Positions 56,301-63,175 of a DNA stretch of 64,000 nt are shown in pieces. The stretch spans positions 1,959,038-2,023,037 of the forward strand of contig JALPQD010000357.1 of assembly GCA_023101885.1 (NCBI GenBank), written 5' to 3'. Position 1 is the first letter of the stretch. Each line of letters begins with the position of its first letter. This DNA is from Typhlomys cinereus. Taxonomy: Eukaryota > Chordata > Mammalia > Rodentia > Platacanthomyidae. The position numbers and the translations under genes were made by a program. The notes beneath the pieces were generated by a model. It had not been told where the DNA came from, ran no database searches, and saw only the letters and a program-made list of their open reading frames with translations.

Positions 56301-58856
56301 AGATGATACTGTGTGCTTGTCAGATTGACGACGACTTAAAAGCCAAAGCGAGACTGTGAGGCGTTGGTGGGAGCACGGCGGGCGGGCACTTTTCCAACCA
56401 CCTGGCAGTACCATCAGTTGGTCCGCTTGTGCTTCGGAGGTGTCTGTAGCCAGACTTTGGGGAAGGAGGAACAGAGAAGACTGATTCTGTTACTCTCCAG
56501 GTGATGCGGGGAAATGAAAAGCAGGAGGGCCCTGGACCCGACGAGCCAGTACAAGGATTAAGGCTTCTGCAGGCAGAAAGCACAGGCTTGGGGGATAAAC
56601 GGGATCCTGAGTGAGTGCAGAAGGGAGCCCCAAGAAGACAACTGTGCCACTGCACAGAGCACGCAGGACGTTGCCAGATCTTCTCGGATCTGGTGGAAGG
56701 CAGTCCCAAGGATCTGGACTGAACAGACTGGGTACCCGCTGGGGCACCTGAAGGCCTCCCACCGACCCTCCAGAAGCCTTTCAGATGCACACTGAAACCT
56801 TTGCCATCAGGCATGGGGGAGAGGCCAGGCTTCATACCTATAGCTTGGAGCCAAGTCCAGCAGCTATACCAGACCAATCCGTCCTTGACAAAAAGCGTCC
56901 GCCCGGTCCCGAGGTGAGAGGTGGCTTCTAGCTCCTCTCCCACTCACAGGGGCAGGCCTTTGAGGGGCTGCAGAGCGCAGCTGCCTAGGTGCCTATTCAG
57001 GACTGGGGTGGAGGGGGCTGGAGAGATGGCGCAGGGGTTAAAACTTTTGCCTCACAAGCAAAATGACCTGAGTTTGGATCTAAGATTCCACCTAAAATAT
57101 GCTGGTAGATATAGAAACAGCGCAATTCTGGCCCTAGAAGGCGGAGCCTACAAAACCCCAAAGCAAAGCATTAAGGATGTAGAACAATTCAGGGGGTCCC
57201 TGATGTTACCCTTAGTCCTCCAACACTCAAGTACCCTCTTGTACACATGCCCACACACACATTACACACACACGCGCACGCATGTGCACAAAGAAAAAGA
57301 CTGGGGGTAGGAAGAAAGGGGCTGCGAAACAACAAGATAGGGCTCAGAGCAGGAGGAGGAAGGTGGAGAGAGGCGAAGAGACAAGGCTAGGTCCAGCCAA
57401 CGTGTCCATGGGTCGTACCTCTTCCTGAGATGAGCTGGTTCACCTCATCCATCATTCGAAAAGAATTTACGACATACCAACAGCCTACCAGGCACAGGTC
57501 TGGGTCTCCGGTGATATGGCAGTGACCCCGGCCAGTACCTGCTCTGGGGGTGTCTCGAAAGGGAGAAGGCATGCAAACAGGAAAGCAAATGGAAAGATAA
57601 TGTCTGGCAGAGAAACACTGTGCAGAAAATAGAAGAGAATGATGAACAGGAGTAGAGAGGGTGGAGGGAAGGTGGAGGGAAGTGGGAGCCAGGGCTGAAG
57701 TCTGAATGGCAAAAAACGACTCAGCAACCAGAGGCAGGGAGGGAGCCCCCAATGAAAGGCAGGCGGGGCACAGCAGGCAGAAGCTAATTGCACAAGACAG
57801 TGTTTTACTAATAAGATCATGTTAAGAAAATTAGGCTTTTTTTTCATTTGTAAAGAACTCATTAGTGAATTGTATTTTTAGTTCTTCCTCTGAGGGCTTA
57901 GAAACTAGGCAGGCAGTTTGTTGGGACTGGCGGGGAAAGATTCTGGATTCCCCCATAGGACCGGTGGGGATGAGTGTTGGGGGGAAGGTTGGGAGAAGCA
58001 CACACCTGCTCCGGAGGGTCACGTCTGGGAAGAACTGCACGAGGGTCAGCAGGTTGTGATGGTGGTCCGACACCCCGCTGAGGACAGAGCACAGCGGCTG
58101 GAGCTGCGGAGAAAGGGGCACCCAGGGGGCTGCAGGAGATCACGGAGGCCAGGGACACCCCAGGACCTGCCAGCAGTGCTGTGTCCACCCGGGGTACTCT
58201 GGGGGAGCCGTGGTCCCCAGAGGCAGAGCACACAGAGCCCAGTACCTTGCCCGGCCACTCGCTGATGTTCTCCAGCAGGAGGAGCAGGAGCTGCTGGAGG
58301 TCCGTCTTGGGCAGCAGGCGGAGGCCCACATCCAGGCCAGCGTGGCACAGCAGCTCCAGCAGGTCCAAGAGACTGGCATCAGAATAGGCCCCCGGCTGGA
58401 CTAGGAAGCAGATGGTCAAGAACTGGACGAAAGGAGAAGCAGGGATTAGGGACGGGGGATCTACAGGGTGAAGGAAGGGACTATGGGACCTTCTTGCTGG
58501 AAACAGCTGGGGGGGGCAGTGTGGTAAGTTTCTGTAGGCCTTGTGGGTAAGCAAGGGGAATCCAAGCACCCAGGTGACATGAGGTCACAGGGGTAGTGGG
58601 CGTAGCTGCTGCGTGTAGCACGGGTGCCAGTGCTGGCCACGCACCTGCAATGGTACCCAGCTGGCACCCTACAAGTGCCCAGTGACACTATGCAACCAAA
58701 CTGCTGAGTACGTTTGAGATGCGCCCCAGAGCTTCGGGGTGAGGCAGGTCAGGTTGACTCACCTTGTAGATGTAGCTCAGCTTAATGTCCAAGGCCAGCT
58801 CTTGGAGAGGGATCTGAAGCGCCCACCTGTTTGGGTCGGACTCATCTGCAAATGGC
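15829..58856 (-). CDS. FAM178B: FAM178B, SLF2-related protein, C-terminal half (partial, seven exons)
   Basis: Exons in transcript order are 58763-58856, 58246-58422, 58006-58103, 42480-42567, 35134-35259, 16354-16431 and 15829-15981. All have GT-AG borders and phases match throughout, giving 271 uninterrupted codons. The chain resembles the C-terminal helical region of SLF2/FAM178A (SMC5-SMC6 localisation factor 2), including [56 protein letters not shown] and [18 protein letters not shown]. Lying directly upstream of SEMA4C on the same strand fits FAM178B, as in human and mouse, and not SLF2 itself. The molecular role of FAM178B is poorly defined, and I do not assert SMC5/6 binding. The N-terminal exons lie past the right edge, and the C-terminal end after 15829 is uncertain. 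Confidence 0.85.
16354..16431 (-). CDS. FAM178B: FAM178B exon: [15 protein letters not shown] segment
   Basis: This 26-codon exon encodes [20 protein letters not shown] then ITPAQR. The acceptor is TTTCCTCAG|GCC and the donor CGG|GTGAGT, phase 0 on both sides. Confidence 0.87.
16853..17076 (+). repeat. Three tandem SINE heads, 93-bp period
   Basis: Copies of gggctggagagatggc begin at 16853, 16946 and 17039, exactly 93 bp apart. The first two units are nearly identical and each stops at cataaaaactcgagcctag, lacking the SINE body. Only the third is followed, after an insertion, by a SINE body. Confidence 0.92.
17077..17474. repeat. 79-bp inverted repeat with a SINE body in the loop
   Basis: The left arm 17077-17154 (acgtgctgtgtaacatc...) is the reverse complement of 17396-17474 (...gatgttacacagcacgt). 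They align without gaps at about 85% identity. The left arm splits a SINE head between gattctgcttc and acaagcagaagg. The SINE body (17156-17354, ending in CA repeats) lies between the arms. Confidence 0.9.
17156..17356 (+). mobile_element. tRNA-headed SINE body with CA tail
   Basis: It resumes at acaagcagaaggtcctgagt and continues through the conserved ggtagaagcaatccaggatg to a CA repeat at 17334-17354. Its 5' head is displaced by the inverted-repeat arm. Confidence 0.85.
18075..18200 (+). mobile_element. B1-like SINE
   Basis: The sequence gccgggcatgcaggctactc, ctcagcacttgggaggctgc and an A-rich end at 18186-18198 match the 7SL-derived B1 layout. Confidence 0.8.
18540..18725 (-). mobile_element. 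B2/B3-type SINE, minus orientation
   Basis: The reverse orientation is shown by a GA-repeat tail (18569-18587), then cttccaccatgtagactccc and gagctatctcaccaacc, which are the inverted body and tRNA-like head. Confidence 0.7.
19660..19912 (+). mobile_element. tRNA-headed SINE with CA tail
   Basis: It has the head cactggagagatagctcagg, B-box-like gagttcagatccc, the body gtagaagcaatccaggatga and CA repeats at 19872-19912. Confidence 0.88.
19913..20062 (+). mobile_element. Second SINE fragment with CA tail
   Basis: It abuts the previous copy. It reads aagttaaagatgcttgctgc and gagtttgaactccatgact, and ends in CA repeats at about 20018-20060. Confidence 0.65.
20095..20330 (+). mobile_element. tRNA-headed SINE
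   Basis: It has the head ggctggagagacggctcagg, the B-box region gagtttgaatcccagatccc and the body ggtagagcaatccaggatgg. Confidence 0.85.
20482..20770 (+). mobile_element. Poly(A) run followed by ID-like plus B1-like composite
   Basis: A 24-base A run ends an unidentified retroposed piece at 20505. ID-like sequence (gggctgcaactgtgctggca) at 20509-20575 is followed by B1-like sequence (ggtgtgatggtatgagtctg) and A-rich runs to 20760. Confidence 0.6.
21381..21640 (+). mobile_element. tRNA-headed SINE, young subfamily
   Basis: It has the head gggctggagaggtggctcag, B box gagttcggatccc and the diagnostic block cacgtatagacgccaggcgg and tcctggtagggcggagcctg. It is near-identical in the body to the copies at 24696 and 29955. 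Confidence 0.9.
21990..22085 (+). mobile_element. ID-like SINE
   Basis: Reads gggctggagttgtagctcag then gattccatccccggcaccac and an A-rich end. This is a tRNA-derived ID layout with recognisable A and B boxes. Confidence 0.8.
22090..22400 (+). mobile_element. Old tRNA-headed SINE
   Basis: It has a degraded head (agggggatgatttaacagct), the body ctgcctgtaattccagcctt and a degenerate CA-rich end. Confidence 0.55.
22446..22608 (+). mobile_element. B2/B3-type SINE with CA tail
   Basis: Reads gggccagtgagatgtctcag, gctgagctcaattcctggca and ends in (CA)n at 22571-22608. Confidence 0.75.
22872..23132. repeat. GC-rich minisatellite, about 30-bp unit
   Basis: Eight or so imperfect units are built on gggcatgcggggcaggc and ggggcacagg. 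Some are shortened to ggcagcccagggcacag. The open frames across it, on both strands, are repeat artefacts. Confidence 0.85.
24696..24965 (+). mobile_element. tRNA-headed SINE, young subfamily
   Basis: It has the head ggggctggagaggtggctca, the diagnostic cacgtatagacaccgggcgg block and tcctggtagggcggagcctg, and ends in CA repeats at 24907-24941. Confidence 0.9.
24970..25165 (-). mobile_element. B2/B3-type SINE, minus orientation
   Basis: A GA repeat is followed by ggacatgcatgttacggtgc, gaggacaacgtttcaactga and cactatgtgggcttggggga, the usual inverted B3-like body. Confidence 0.6.
26755..26920. repeat. Degenerate TG/CATG microsatellite
   Basis: Irregular TGTG runs are broken by catg steps. This is simple-sequence DNA without coding signs. 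Confidence 0.9.
26995..27276 (-). mobile_element. tRNA-headed SINE with TG tail, minus orientation
   Basis: A (TG)n tail at about 27018-27054 leads to gggaatcatcctggattgct and ends in the inverted head cctgagccatctctccagcc. Confidence 0.88.
27295..27506 (-). mobile_element. B2/B3-type SINE, minus orientation
   Basis: It has a GACA-rich tail, then gaggttagaagacaactttc, ttcttccaccatgtggcctt and the inverted head ctaagctacctcactggccc. Confidence 0.75.
28118..29390. repeat. 31-bp minisatellite, about forty copies, with 124-bp higher-order units
   Basis: Units of gggttatacctgctcagg plus a variable tcggaccttccac-type end recur every 31 bp (for example ggg at 28156 and 28187). Variants alternate at a few fixed positions. 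In the right half a four-unit block starting at cataggtt recurs at 29051, 29175 and 29299, exactly 124 bp apart. It lies inside a FAM178B intron. It is tandem without spacers, so not a CRISPR. Confidence 0.97.
29660..29957 (-). mobile_element. tRNA-headed SINE, young subfamily, minus orientation
   Basis: A T run and (TG)n tail at 29706-29742 lead to caggctccgccctaccagga, tggcgtctatacgtggggtc and the inverted head ctgagccacctctgcagccc. Confidence 0.9.
31446..31632 (+). mobile_element. B2-type SINE
   Basis: Reads accagcacgacagctcagtg, acatgagttcaatcccagga and ends in a CT repeat, aataaatcaataaaatt and an A run. Confidence 0.75.
31685..31782 (+). mobile_element. ID-like SINE
   Basis: Reads ggctgcgtggtagctcagta then gggtttcattctcagtgcat and an A run. 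Confidence 0.65.
32400..32645 (-). mobile_element. B1-like plus ID-like SINE pair, minus orientation
   Basis: tgcctaggctggtcttgaac marks an inverted B1. ggtagtgctggagattgaac and ctaggtaagcactccgccct mark an inverted ID element. Confidence 0.75.
35134..35259 (-). CDS. FAM178B: FAM178B exon: [13 protein letters not shown] segment
   Basis: This 42-codon exon encodes [20 protein letters not shown] and ends SAELDHK. The acceptor TCTCCCCCTCCCCCAG is very strong and the donor is AAG|GTAAGC. Both ends are phase 0. Confidence 0.88.
35700..36060 (-). mobile_element. Two B1-like SINEs, minus orientation
   Basis: aggctggcctggaacttggc with cccaagtgctgggattacag marks one copy. gagacagtcttgctatgtga with ttctaagtgctgacactaga marks the second. 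Confidence 0.85.
37850..37966 (+). mobile_element. B1-like SINE
   Basis: gaagccaagatagaagaatc, aggctaagccgggttatgta and a 20-base A run at its end. Confidence 0.6.
38430..38640 (+). mobile_element. L2-like LINE fossil
   Basis: gcctttgtttttgctcttccctctgcc and the following text match the remembered L2 3'-end pattern (tgctgttccctctgcctgga). It is highly diverged. Confidence 0.4.
39110..39250 (+). mobile_element. MIR SINE
   Basis: The core phrases ctgctgtgtggtcccgggga, cctcggtttccccatctgta and agatatgggtgacagtagca are the classic MIR 3' half. Confidence 0.75.
41075..41370 (+). mobile_element. Old tRNA-headed SINE with CA tail
   Basis: It has the head gtagggagatgactccgcag, ccagagtttggatcccccac and CA repeats at 41321-41363. 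Confidence 0.7.
41495..41670 (+). mobile_element. B2-type SINE
   Basis: ggctggcaagatggctcaga, cgggttcaatccctggaatc and tgacctctacatgtgcagca. Confidence 0.7.
41685..42065 (+). mobile_element. B1-like SINE and ID-B1 composite
   Basis: Two units. The first (cgaggccagcctaggctaca, then A-rich) is a B1. The second begins with an ID head (gggactgtagctcagttggtag, A and B boxes well kept) and continues as B1 (gtacatgcctgtaatttcag). Confidence 0.8.
42480..42567 (-). CDS. FAM178B: FAM178B exon: [15 protein letters not shown] segment
   Basis: It encodes [20 protein letters not shown] then FPLWGDSTQ. The acceptor is TTTTCTCCCTTAG|G and the donor CAG|GTGAGT. It follows a 15.4-kb intron. Confidence 0.87.
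42855..43005. repeat. CA/CATA/TA microsatellite
   Basis: (CA)n with GACA steps passes into an alternating TATA/CATA tract from about 42945 to 43003. It is strongly AT-alternating. Confidence 0.95.
43008..43230 (+). mobile_element. Old tRNA-headed SINE
   Basis: Reads cttgggttggagaaatgact, ccctggaaggcagagcctgc and aggcagagcaatccaggata. Confidence 0.75.
43255..43660. mobile_element. Dispersed repeat, family not resolved
   Basis: Reads ttatgggagcaaggggtttt and ends near gtcaagttgatacctgtatc. It resembles rodent non-LTR or DNA-transposon fossils that carry the gtcaacttgac end motif. It may be the same family as the copy at 44.1-44.5 kb. Confidence 0.4.
44095..44530 (+). mobile_element. Dispersed repeat with gtcaacttgac end and AATAAA
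   Basis: caggtgtcaacttgacaacg, ggcccagcctgtggggggtg and agaataaaaccctttgctcc recall a common rodent dispersed repeat (URR1-like as I remember it). Identification needs a repeat library. Confidence 0.45.
44960..45175 (-). mobile_element. Old tRNA-headed SINE, minus orientation
   Basis: atcatcctggattgcttgac, cacctggcattttccagaag and the inverted head ctcggagccatttccctgac. Confidence 0.75.
45560..46005 (+). mobile_element. Ancient L1 3' end
   Basis: A degraded run matches the mammal-wide L1M ORF2/3' UTR layout: tatatccacacagctaaatc, ggaattcatttacatgaagt, gtttgtacactgtagctcaataaag. The AATAAA near 45984 gives plus orientation. Confidence 0.65.
46230..46760 (-). promoter_or_regulatory. CpG-rich intronic block with YY1 motif; possible internal promoter
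   Basis: CpGs are dense from about 46280 to 46600, unlike the flanks, and the sequence is not an obvious repeat. On the minus strand AAGATGGCGGC, the full YY1 motif often found just downstream of start sites, lies at 46250-46260. This would suit transcription toward the FAM178B exons at 42.5 kb and beyond. Promoter activity is inference. Confidence 0.4.
49211..49326. repeat. 29-bp minisatellite, four perfect copies
   Basis: Units starting cctttccgtgggcaggcaga begin at 49211, 49240, 49269 and 49298 with no difference between them. Confidence 0.95.
49440..49620 (-). mobile_element. B2/B3-type SINE, minus orientation
   Basis: A GA-rich tail is followed by cagtggaagtcaggcagctt and gtcgattctcttcttcctgc. 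Confidence 0.55.
50040..50265 (+). mobile_element. ID-B1 composite SINE
   Basis: The ID head gcgctgtagatgcagctcgg with gggttcagtcccaggacttc is followed by the B1 body gtgtgatggtgcaatctgta and gaggctagcctgagctacgt. Confidence 0.8.
50280..50500 (+). mobile_element. B2-type SINE, diverged
   Basis: ataactggagatggctcagt and agcatgaggacctgatcata form a tRNA-like head. The remainder is degraded. Confidence 0.6.
52765..52850. repeat. CTT/CCT polypyrimidine microsatellite
   Basis: Irregular tcttcctcctcttcttcttc repeats. Simple sequence. Confidence 0.9.
54160..54545 (-). mobile_element. Cluster of inverted B1-like SINEs
   Basis: ttttttgagacagaattgct with accaggctaggattacaggt marks one copy. Two further diverged copies follow, with gggtttctcactgtagcata and gtagggttttactatatagt. 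Confidence 0.75.
54860..55140 (-). mobile_element. Old tRNA-headed SINE, minus orientation
   Basis: ccagactctgccttccaggg, cattttcacatgggatctgg and the inverted head ctgagccatttccctagctc. Confidence 0.75.
55525..56085 (+). mobile_element. ID-like and B2-type SINEs
   Basis: aaggctaagggtgtagttca is an ID-like head. The second element begins caagctggtgaaggagctca, has gtgacctgagttctagcccc and ends in a CT-rich tract near 56075. Confidence 0.55.
56165..56440 (+). mobile_element. L1 fragment
   Basis: ggcaatcaaaatgagatgatac, cttgtcagattgacgacgac and ggcgttggtgggagcacggc correspond to the familiar L1 ORF2 region just before its 3' end. Many substitutions. Confidence 0.65.
57015..57300 (+). mobile_element. 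tRNA-headed SINE with degenerate CA tail
   Basis: It has the head gggctggagagatggcgcag, the body gccctagaaggcggagccta and an irregular CA-rich end with acacgcgcacgcatg. Confidence 0.82.
58006..58103 (-). CDS. FAM178B: FAM178B exon: SDHHHNLL segment
   Basis: It encodes [20 protein letters not shown] then [12 protein letters not shown]. The DHHHNLL motif is shared with SLF2 as I recall it. It ends in phase 2 (AG|GTGTGT) and joins the exon at 42567 to make [11 protein letters not shown]. Confidence 0.87.
58246..58422 (-). CDS. FAM178B: FAM178B exon: leucine-rich helical segment
   Basis: This 59-codon exon encodes [20 protein letters not shown] through [20 protein letters not shown] and ends WPGK. 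The strong leucine periodicity suggests packed helices. The acceptor is CTTTCGTCCAG|TTC and the donor AAG|GTACTG. Confidence 0.88.
58763..58856 (-). CDS. FAM178B: FAM178B exon: [11 protein letters not shown] segment
   Basis: It encodes [20 protein letters not shown] then [11 protein letters not shown]. The acceptor is TATCTGACTTCCAG|G and the donor AAG|GTGAGT. It begins one base before a codon boundary, so the missing upstream exon must end in phase 2. Confidence 0.85.
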
Positions 58857-59094
58857 CTGGAAGTCAGATAGAAGCAGCAGCAGCGTGAGTGACAAGGGAA
58901 TATGAAGAAGGGCGTGTGGAGACGGTGAGACAGTGTAGGAGGCACAGAGAAGGCAAGAGGGGCTCATTCCTCCAAGGCCACCATTACGGGATGCTGGTCA
59001 TCCACTGGGACAGAACCAAGTACCTGTGGGGTAGAGGAGGCTTTCATTGTCTCACCCTGATTCTCTCTGCTCTCTGGAGAATGATACATTAGCA

Positions 59095-59650
59095 TCTGAA
59101 ACGGGCAGTCGACAGGAGCTCCTTCCCTTGGAAGTTAGTTTGCCTCTTCTCTGCAAGACAATGGCAGTCCTAACTCCTTCCCTTGGAAGTTGAGTTTACC
59201 TCCTGTCTGTTCTTGGATAACTTTTGTTTCTCTTAGAAACTGGCTGGGCTGTTACCTCCCCCAACAGTTCCTTTCTGCTTATCTGAGATATGCTAATGCA
59301 TGGACCAGGTAACTCTGTTTTGAGGCATACATCCTCCACTCCCTTTCAGCAACAAGGTGCCATGCCTGGAGACATCATGTCTGGTCCCTCAGCAAGTAGA
59401 TGTCACTCCTGACTTTTCTTTGTTAAACGGAATGTATACGTTTTACATAATCTTGTAAAGAATTTGGTCTTGCTCTTCTTTGATGTTTTCCTCAATTTGG
59501 TCCTGCTCCTGGATTGTTTTCCTATAAACACTCAATGTATGGTACAATAAAGTTGGCTTGGATGATGGAGGACATCCTAAGCTCCCTCTGGCCCGATGCC
59601 TGATCAATTTCTACTGCTCCCACTTCTGTTTTCTGCACATAAGCCTGGGT
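59095..59650 (+). mobile_element. Probable solo retrovirus-like LTR
   Basis: A TATAAA at 59523-59528 is followed 17 bp later by AATAAA at 59546-59551, the close TATA/poly(A) spacing seen in LTRs. Upstream, ctccttcccttggaagtt recurs at 59119 and 59174, a U3-type tandem duplication. No gag or pol reading frame is present nearby. The boundaries are approximate. Confidence 0.5.
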
Positions 59651-59999
59651 TTATGCTGGTTCGTTTTCTGGGACTTGGACACCAGAACCTTGTACCTTCA
59701 ATCCCCCTAACATGTCTTCTTCAGAGTTGCAATCTCTGCCTATTCAATAACGATGAGTATGTGTACATTGAAAGTACCACATAGCAGCTTATGTGGGGGG
59801 CTGGCTGTAAACTCAAAAGGCAAAGATTAGACCAAATACATCCTTGCACACTCTGCTGAAGGGTGTCCCATTCCATCTAACAGGTTGTCTATGGACAGAC
59901 CAGCATGCCCAGTCCCTCTACTGTCAGGGTAGATCCAGCTAAGCAAACAGCTGGGGCGGGGGCTGTGTGAACAAATTCTTTCTCTGAAGACAAGGTACA

Positions 60000-60202
60000 C
60001 GCAGTCACGACATGCCCCCAGTTAGGACCATATCCTGGAAGGCTCTTCTATTGTACTGCTTTGTCCTGGGGATTTTTCAGGGTTAGAATTATAGACTTCC
60101 CCTCGTCTGCCTGGCATGTTTACATGGGATCTGGGATGTGAAGTCGGGCCTTCTGCTCGCAAGGCAAAAGGTTTAACCACCGAGCCGTTTCCCTAGCCCA
60201 TG
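60000..60202 (-). mobile_element. Old tRNA-headed SINE, minus orientation
   Basis: tctgcctggcatgtttacat, gggatctgggatgtgaagtc and the inverted head ccgagccgtttccctagccc. Confidence 0.72.
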
Positions 60203-60279
60203 TTGGCAATTTTAAATCAACTAAGTAAGTTTCTGACAGACCCCCCCCCACTGTCTCGTTCACTTCTCTCCTCTCTCAG

Positions 60280-60442
60280 GCGGAGGTCTCAAGTAGCCCA
60301 GGATGGCTTCAAACTTGCTATATAGCTTGAGGAGGACCCTGAACTTCTCACCCGTCCACTTTATGCACTCCTGGGGATTGAACTCGGGGCTTTGCATATG
60401 TTAGGCAAGAACTCTACCCACGGAGCCACGTGTCTAGCTCCA
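60280..60442 (-). mobile_element. B1-ID composite SINE, minus orientation
   Basis: caagtagcccaggatggctt is an inverted B1. ctggggattgaactcggggc and cacggagccacgtgtctagc form an inverted ID head. Confidence 0.7.
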
Positions 60443-61402
60443 GCCTCTCTGCTCTTAGGAGCTCGCTTTGAGTTCCTGGTAACAGATGCGAGGAAGATGA
60501 TGATGTTCAAAGTAACAGGCTGCCCTGGCCACAGGCACAGGCAGGCGCTCAGGTTGTAGCTCTGGGGAAAAATCTACCTTCTCCTTTACTTCTTGGCACC
60601 ACTGGTGTTTTTCAGAGAGGTAGGAGATCTGTCTCCGAGGTACCCGGGAAGTTGGTGCCAACAAAGTTGGCGGTGGGGAAGCTGGTGCTGGGCTCAGCCT
60701 TTGCTTCAGATGCGAGCATTGATGAGGGCCAGAGAATGGGTGAGGCTGGTGTTCACATATACGGGTGCATGCCGGGCCCGCACCAGTATGTGAGTGTGTG
60801 GTATGTGTGGGGGTGCCCTGGATGTGCAAGCCTGGGTGGGCATGCTTTCAGACGTCTTCAAAGGCTGCTTCAGGAAAACAGGCTCTCAGACAGTTTCCTG
60901 CGCCAGAGTTGGAGGCGCTCGGAGGGTGCGAGCTGGTGAAGCGCTTTCCTCTGAGCTGCCCAGGGGGGAGAGCGGGAGACAGGAGCCCTGTCCTCCTTGG
61001 GGAGGGATGCCAGTCTCCCCAAGCGGAGCTGCCCCCAGTGCCAGAACGTTCCCGGCTCTTATCTTGGAGGACAGTAATGGCGCGGGGAGCTGGGCTCACG
61101 GCTGGCTCATGACTGCCATTCCTGGTGTGGTTTATCTGTGCATCTGGCAGTGCCGGACAATGAACCGGGGCCTTGTACACACCGGGGGAAGCTGCACCCC
61201 TGTGATTTCCATTCTAGTCACATCAACTAACCCCCCAAGACCCCGGTCAGCTGGAGGCTATGAAGCAAGGCCTTTAGGGCCCCTCAGTCCTCATCCCCCT
61301 AGGGATTCTACAGTTTGAGTGAGCGGACAGTCTCCTGGTCAGCTCCAGGCCCTGGCCACCAAGGAAAACTCACTACCAGGACCTAGAAACTGGTCTTAAC
61401 CA

Positions 61403-61406
61403 CATG

Positions 61407-61441
<35 letters not shown>

Positions 61442-61600
61442 CATTTGTATGTGCATGCACATCTGTGCCACCGTTGAGTGGTGGAGGTCAGAAGACAATT
61501 TCGTTTCATTTGTTCTCTCCTTCCATCATGTGGGTTCCAGGGACCCATCCTGGGTCATGAGGCTCAGAGGCACTGAGTCACTTTGTCAGCCCTTTACTGT
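61403..61600 (-). mobile_element. (ATT)n and B3-type SINE, minus orientation
   Basis: A pure ATT run at about 61406-61441 precedes gtggaggtcagaagacaatt, ctccttccatcatgtgggtt and the inverted head end, which closely match the mouse B3 layout. Confidence 0.75.
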
Positions 61601-61875
61601 CACCCTTTGAGTTATTCATTTTACTCTGTGCATGCGTGACAAGGCACGCACCGTGTGGGGAGTCAGTTCTTCCCATCCCCCCTTTACGGGGATCGGGGAC
61701 TGAATCCCAGTGCTCGGGCTTGGGTCGAGCTTGTGAGCGACCCTGTTCCCTGCTCAGCCATCTCCCCAGCTCCCAGTCACACCGTTCTCCACCCATGAAG
61801 TGATCTTACAAGGGGCCGACCTCCACTTACGCGTCTACATTAGTCTTTCCTGGAGGGTTGAAAAGACATAATAAA

Positions 61876-62012
61876 AAGCTGGGTGTGGTGGCACACGCCT
61901 GTAATCTTGGCACTTAGAAGGTGGAGACAGGGGACCAGGAGTTCAAAGCCGACACTGTCTGCACAACAAGTCTGAGGTCAACCTGGCCTGCAAAGGCTTT
62001 GTCTCAAAAAAA
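61876..62012 (+). mobile_element. B1-like SINE
   Basis: aagctgggtgtggtggcaca, cgcctgtaatcttggcactt and gcaaaggctttgtctcaaaa. This is one of the better preserved B1 copies here. Confidence 0.88.
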
Positions 62013-62049
62013 TGAGCAAGGGGCTGCATGTGAGCATGCGTGTGCGTGC

Positions 62050-62222
62050 GTGGTGCGCGCGTGCAGATGGTGGTGAGCTGGCTCGCAGGCAGGCACTTGC
62101 TTGAGAACCTGGCAACCTGTGTCTGACCTCCAGAAGCTCGCATGGCGGGAGAGAGAACTGACTTCCAAAATGTTGTCTCTGACCCCCACATATACCCCAC
62201 GGGGCACGTGCACCTGCTCTCA
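62050..62222 (+). mobile_element. B2-type SINE preceding GGGA repeat
   Basis: gcaggcaggcacttgcttga, cctgtgtctgacctccagaa and gagagaactgacttccaaaa. Confidence 0.6.
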
Positions 62223-62227
62223 TGCTC

Positions 62228-62455
62228 TTGCAGCGGGAGGAAGGGAGAAAGAAAAGGAGGAAGGGAAGAAGGGAAGAAGGGAAGAAAGGAGGGAGGGAAG
62301 AAGGAAAGAAGGGAGGGAGGGAAGAAGGGAGGGAGGGAAGAATGGAGGGAGGGAAGGAGGGAAGAAGGGAGGGAGGGAAGAAGGGAAGAAGGGAGGGAGG
62401 GAGGGAGAGAGGGAGGGAGGGAGGGAGGGAGGGAGGGAGGGAGGGAGGGAGGAGG
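62228..62455. repeat. GGGA/GGAA microsatellite, about 225 bp
   Basis: Mixed gggaagaa and gggagggagg units end in a nearly pure (GGGA)n run (about 62390-62450). The long open frames here are artefacts. Confidence 0.95.
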
Positions 62456-62754
62456 CAAGGCATACTGAAGTCAGCACTGCATCTACAACACTGTGATGTC
62501 CTCAGAGGGAAGACAATGAGTATAAGCACTGCCACCATCAAGCTGTCTGGCATCAGCAGGAAGTCCTGCTGGAGTCTATACTGAGACACCATCTCCCAAA
62601 ATAAAGAGCAATCAATGCTGAGACAGTGAAGGAGGGTGTGTGGGGTGACGGAAGAGGTGTAGGGAAGGAATTTTACACTGTTTGAGCTCAGTCACCAGCT
62701 ACCCTGTGCTGGATAGGACATCCTTTCAATGTGCTTATTGTCGTTTATTTATTC

Positions 62755-63175
62755 GTTTGATCGCTGCGCGGGGACGTCCTCTCTGAGAACCAAGTAGGCC
62801 GTGACTGAGGGCAGCATTCGACGGCTCTCGGCAGGCTCTTCGGCTGACTTTTTGTTATAAAGTGACCCCCCTACCAATGAGCCTATGTTGGCAGCTCAGT
62901 CCTCATGAGGATGCGTAGCTTCGCTAATTGGTGGGTTTCAACCTGGCTGGGCAATTGGGCGATGGGCTTGGTTGCAGGACGAGGTGCCACGAGCCAAGCA
63001 GCTCCCCTTCACCATGCCCTTCTGCCACGGCGTCTCTGTCTTGTCACCAGCCTGAAAGCATGAGGTTGGCTGACCTGGGCTGCAACCTCCGGAACAATGA
63101 ACCAACATAATCTTTCCTCCTTAAAGTCGTCTTCGCACATGTTTTGTCGCAGTGACAGCAACTGACACAGCTTTG
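62755..63175 (+). mobile_element. Dispersed repeat, family not resolved
   Basis: ggaacaatgaaccaacataatc and ttttgtcgcagtgacagcaactgac form an end typical of a common rodent dispersed repeat. The 5' part is less clear. Confidence 0.45.

Larger units (their letters stand above)
42568..58005 (-). other. FAM178B intron, 15.4 kb
   Basis: The phases on each side match, so no exon is missing. It contains SINEs, two dispersed repeats (43.3-44.5 kb), an L1 3' end, the CpG-rich block near 46.3 kb, a 29-bp minisatellite, B1 clusters and an L1 fragment. The stretches 47.1-49.0, 50.6-52.2 and 52.9-53.9 kb hold nothing I can name. Confidence 0.65.

Noticed and set aside
15829..58856. Calling the upstream gene SLF2 (FAM178A) instead of FAM178B
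   Set aside because: The protein is related to SLF2, but the position directly upstream of SEMA4C on the same strand and the diverged sequence fit FAM178B.
60794..61318. A 174-codon plus-strand open frame
   Set aside because: No recognisable domain, and it lies antisense in the FAM178B intron. Nothing beyond the open frame itself supports it.
61943..62592. Proline/serine or glycine/arginine/lysine/glutamate repeat proteins
   Set aside because: Translations of the GGGA/GGAA microsatellite in several frames on both strands.
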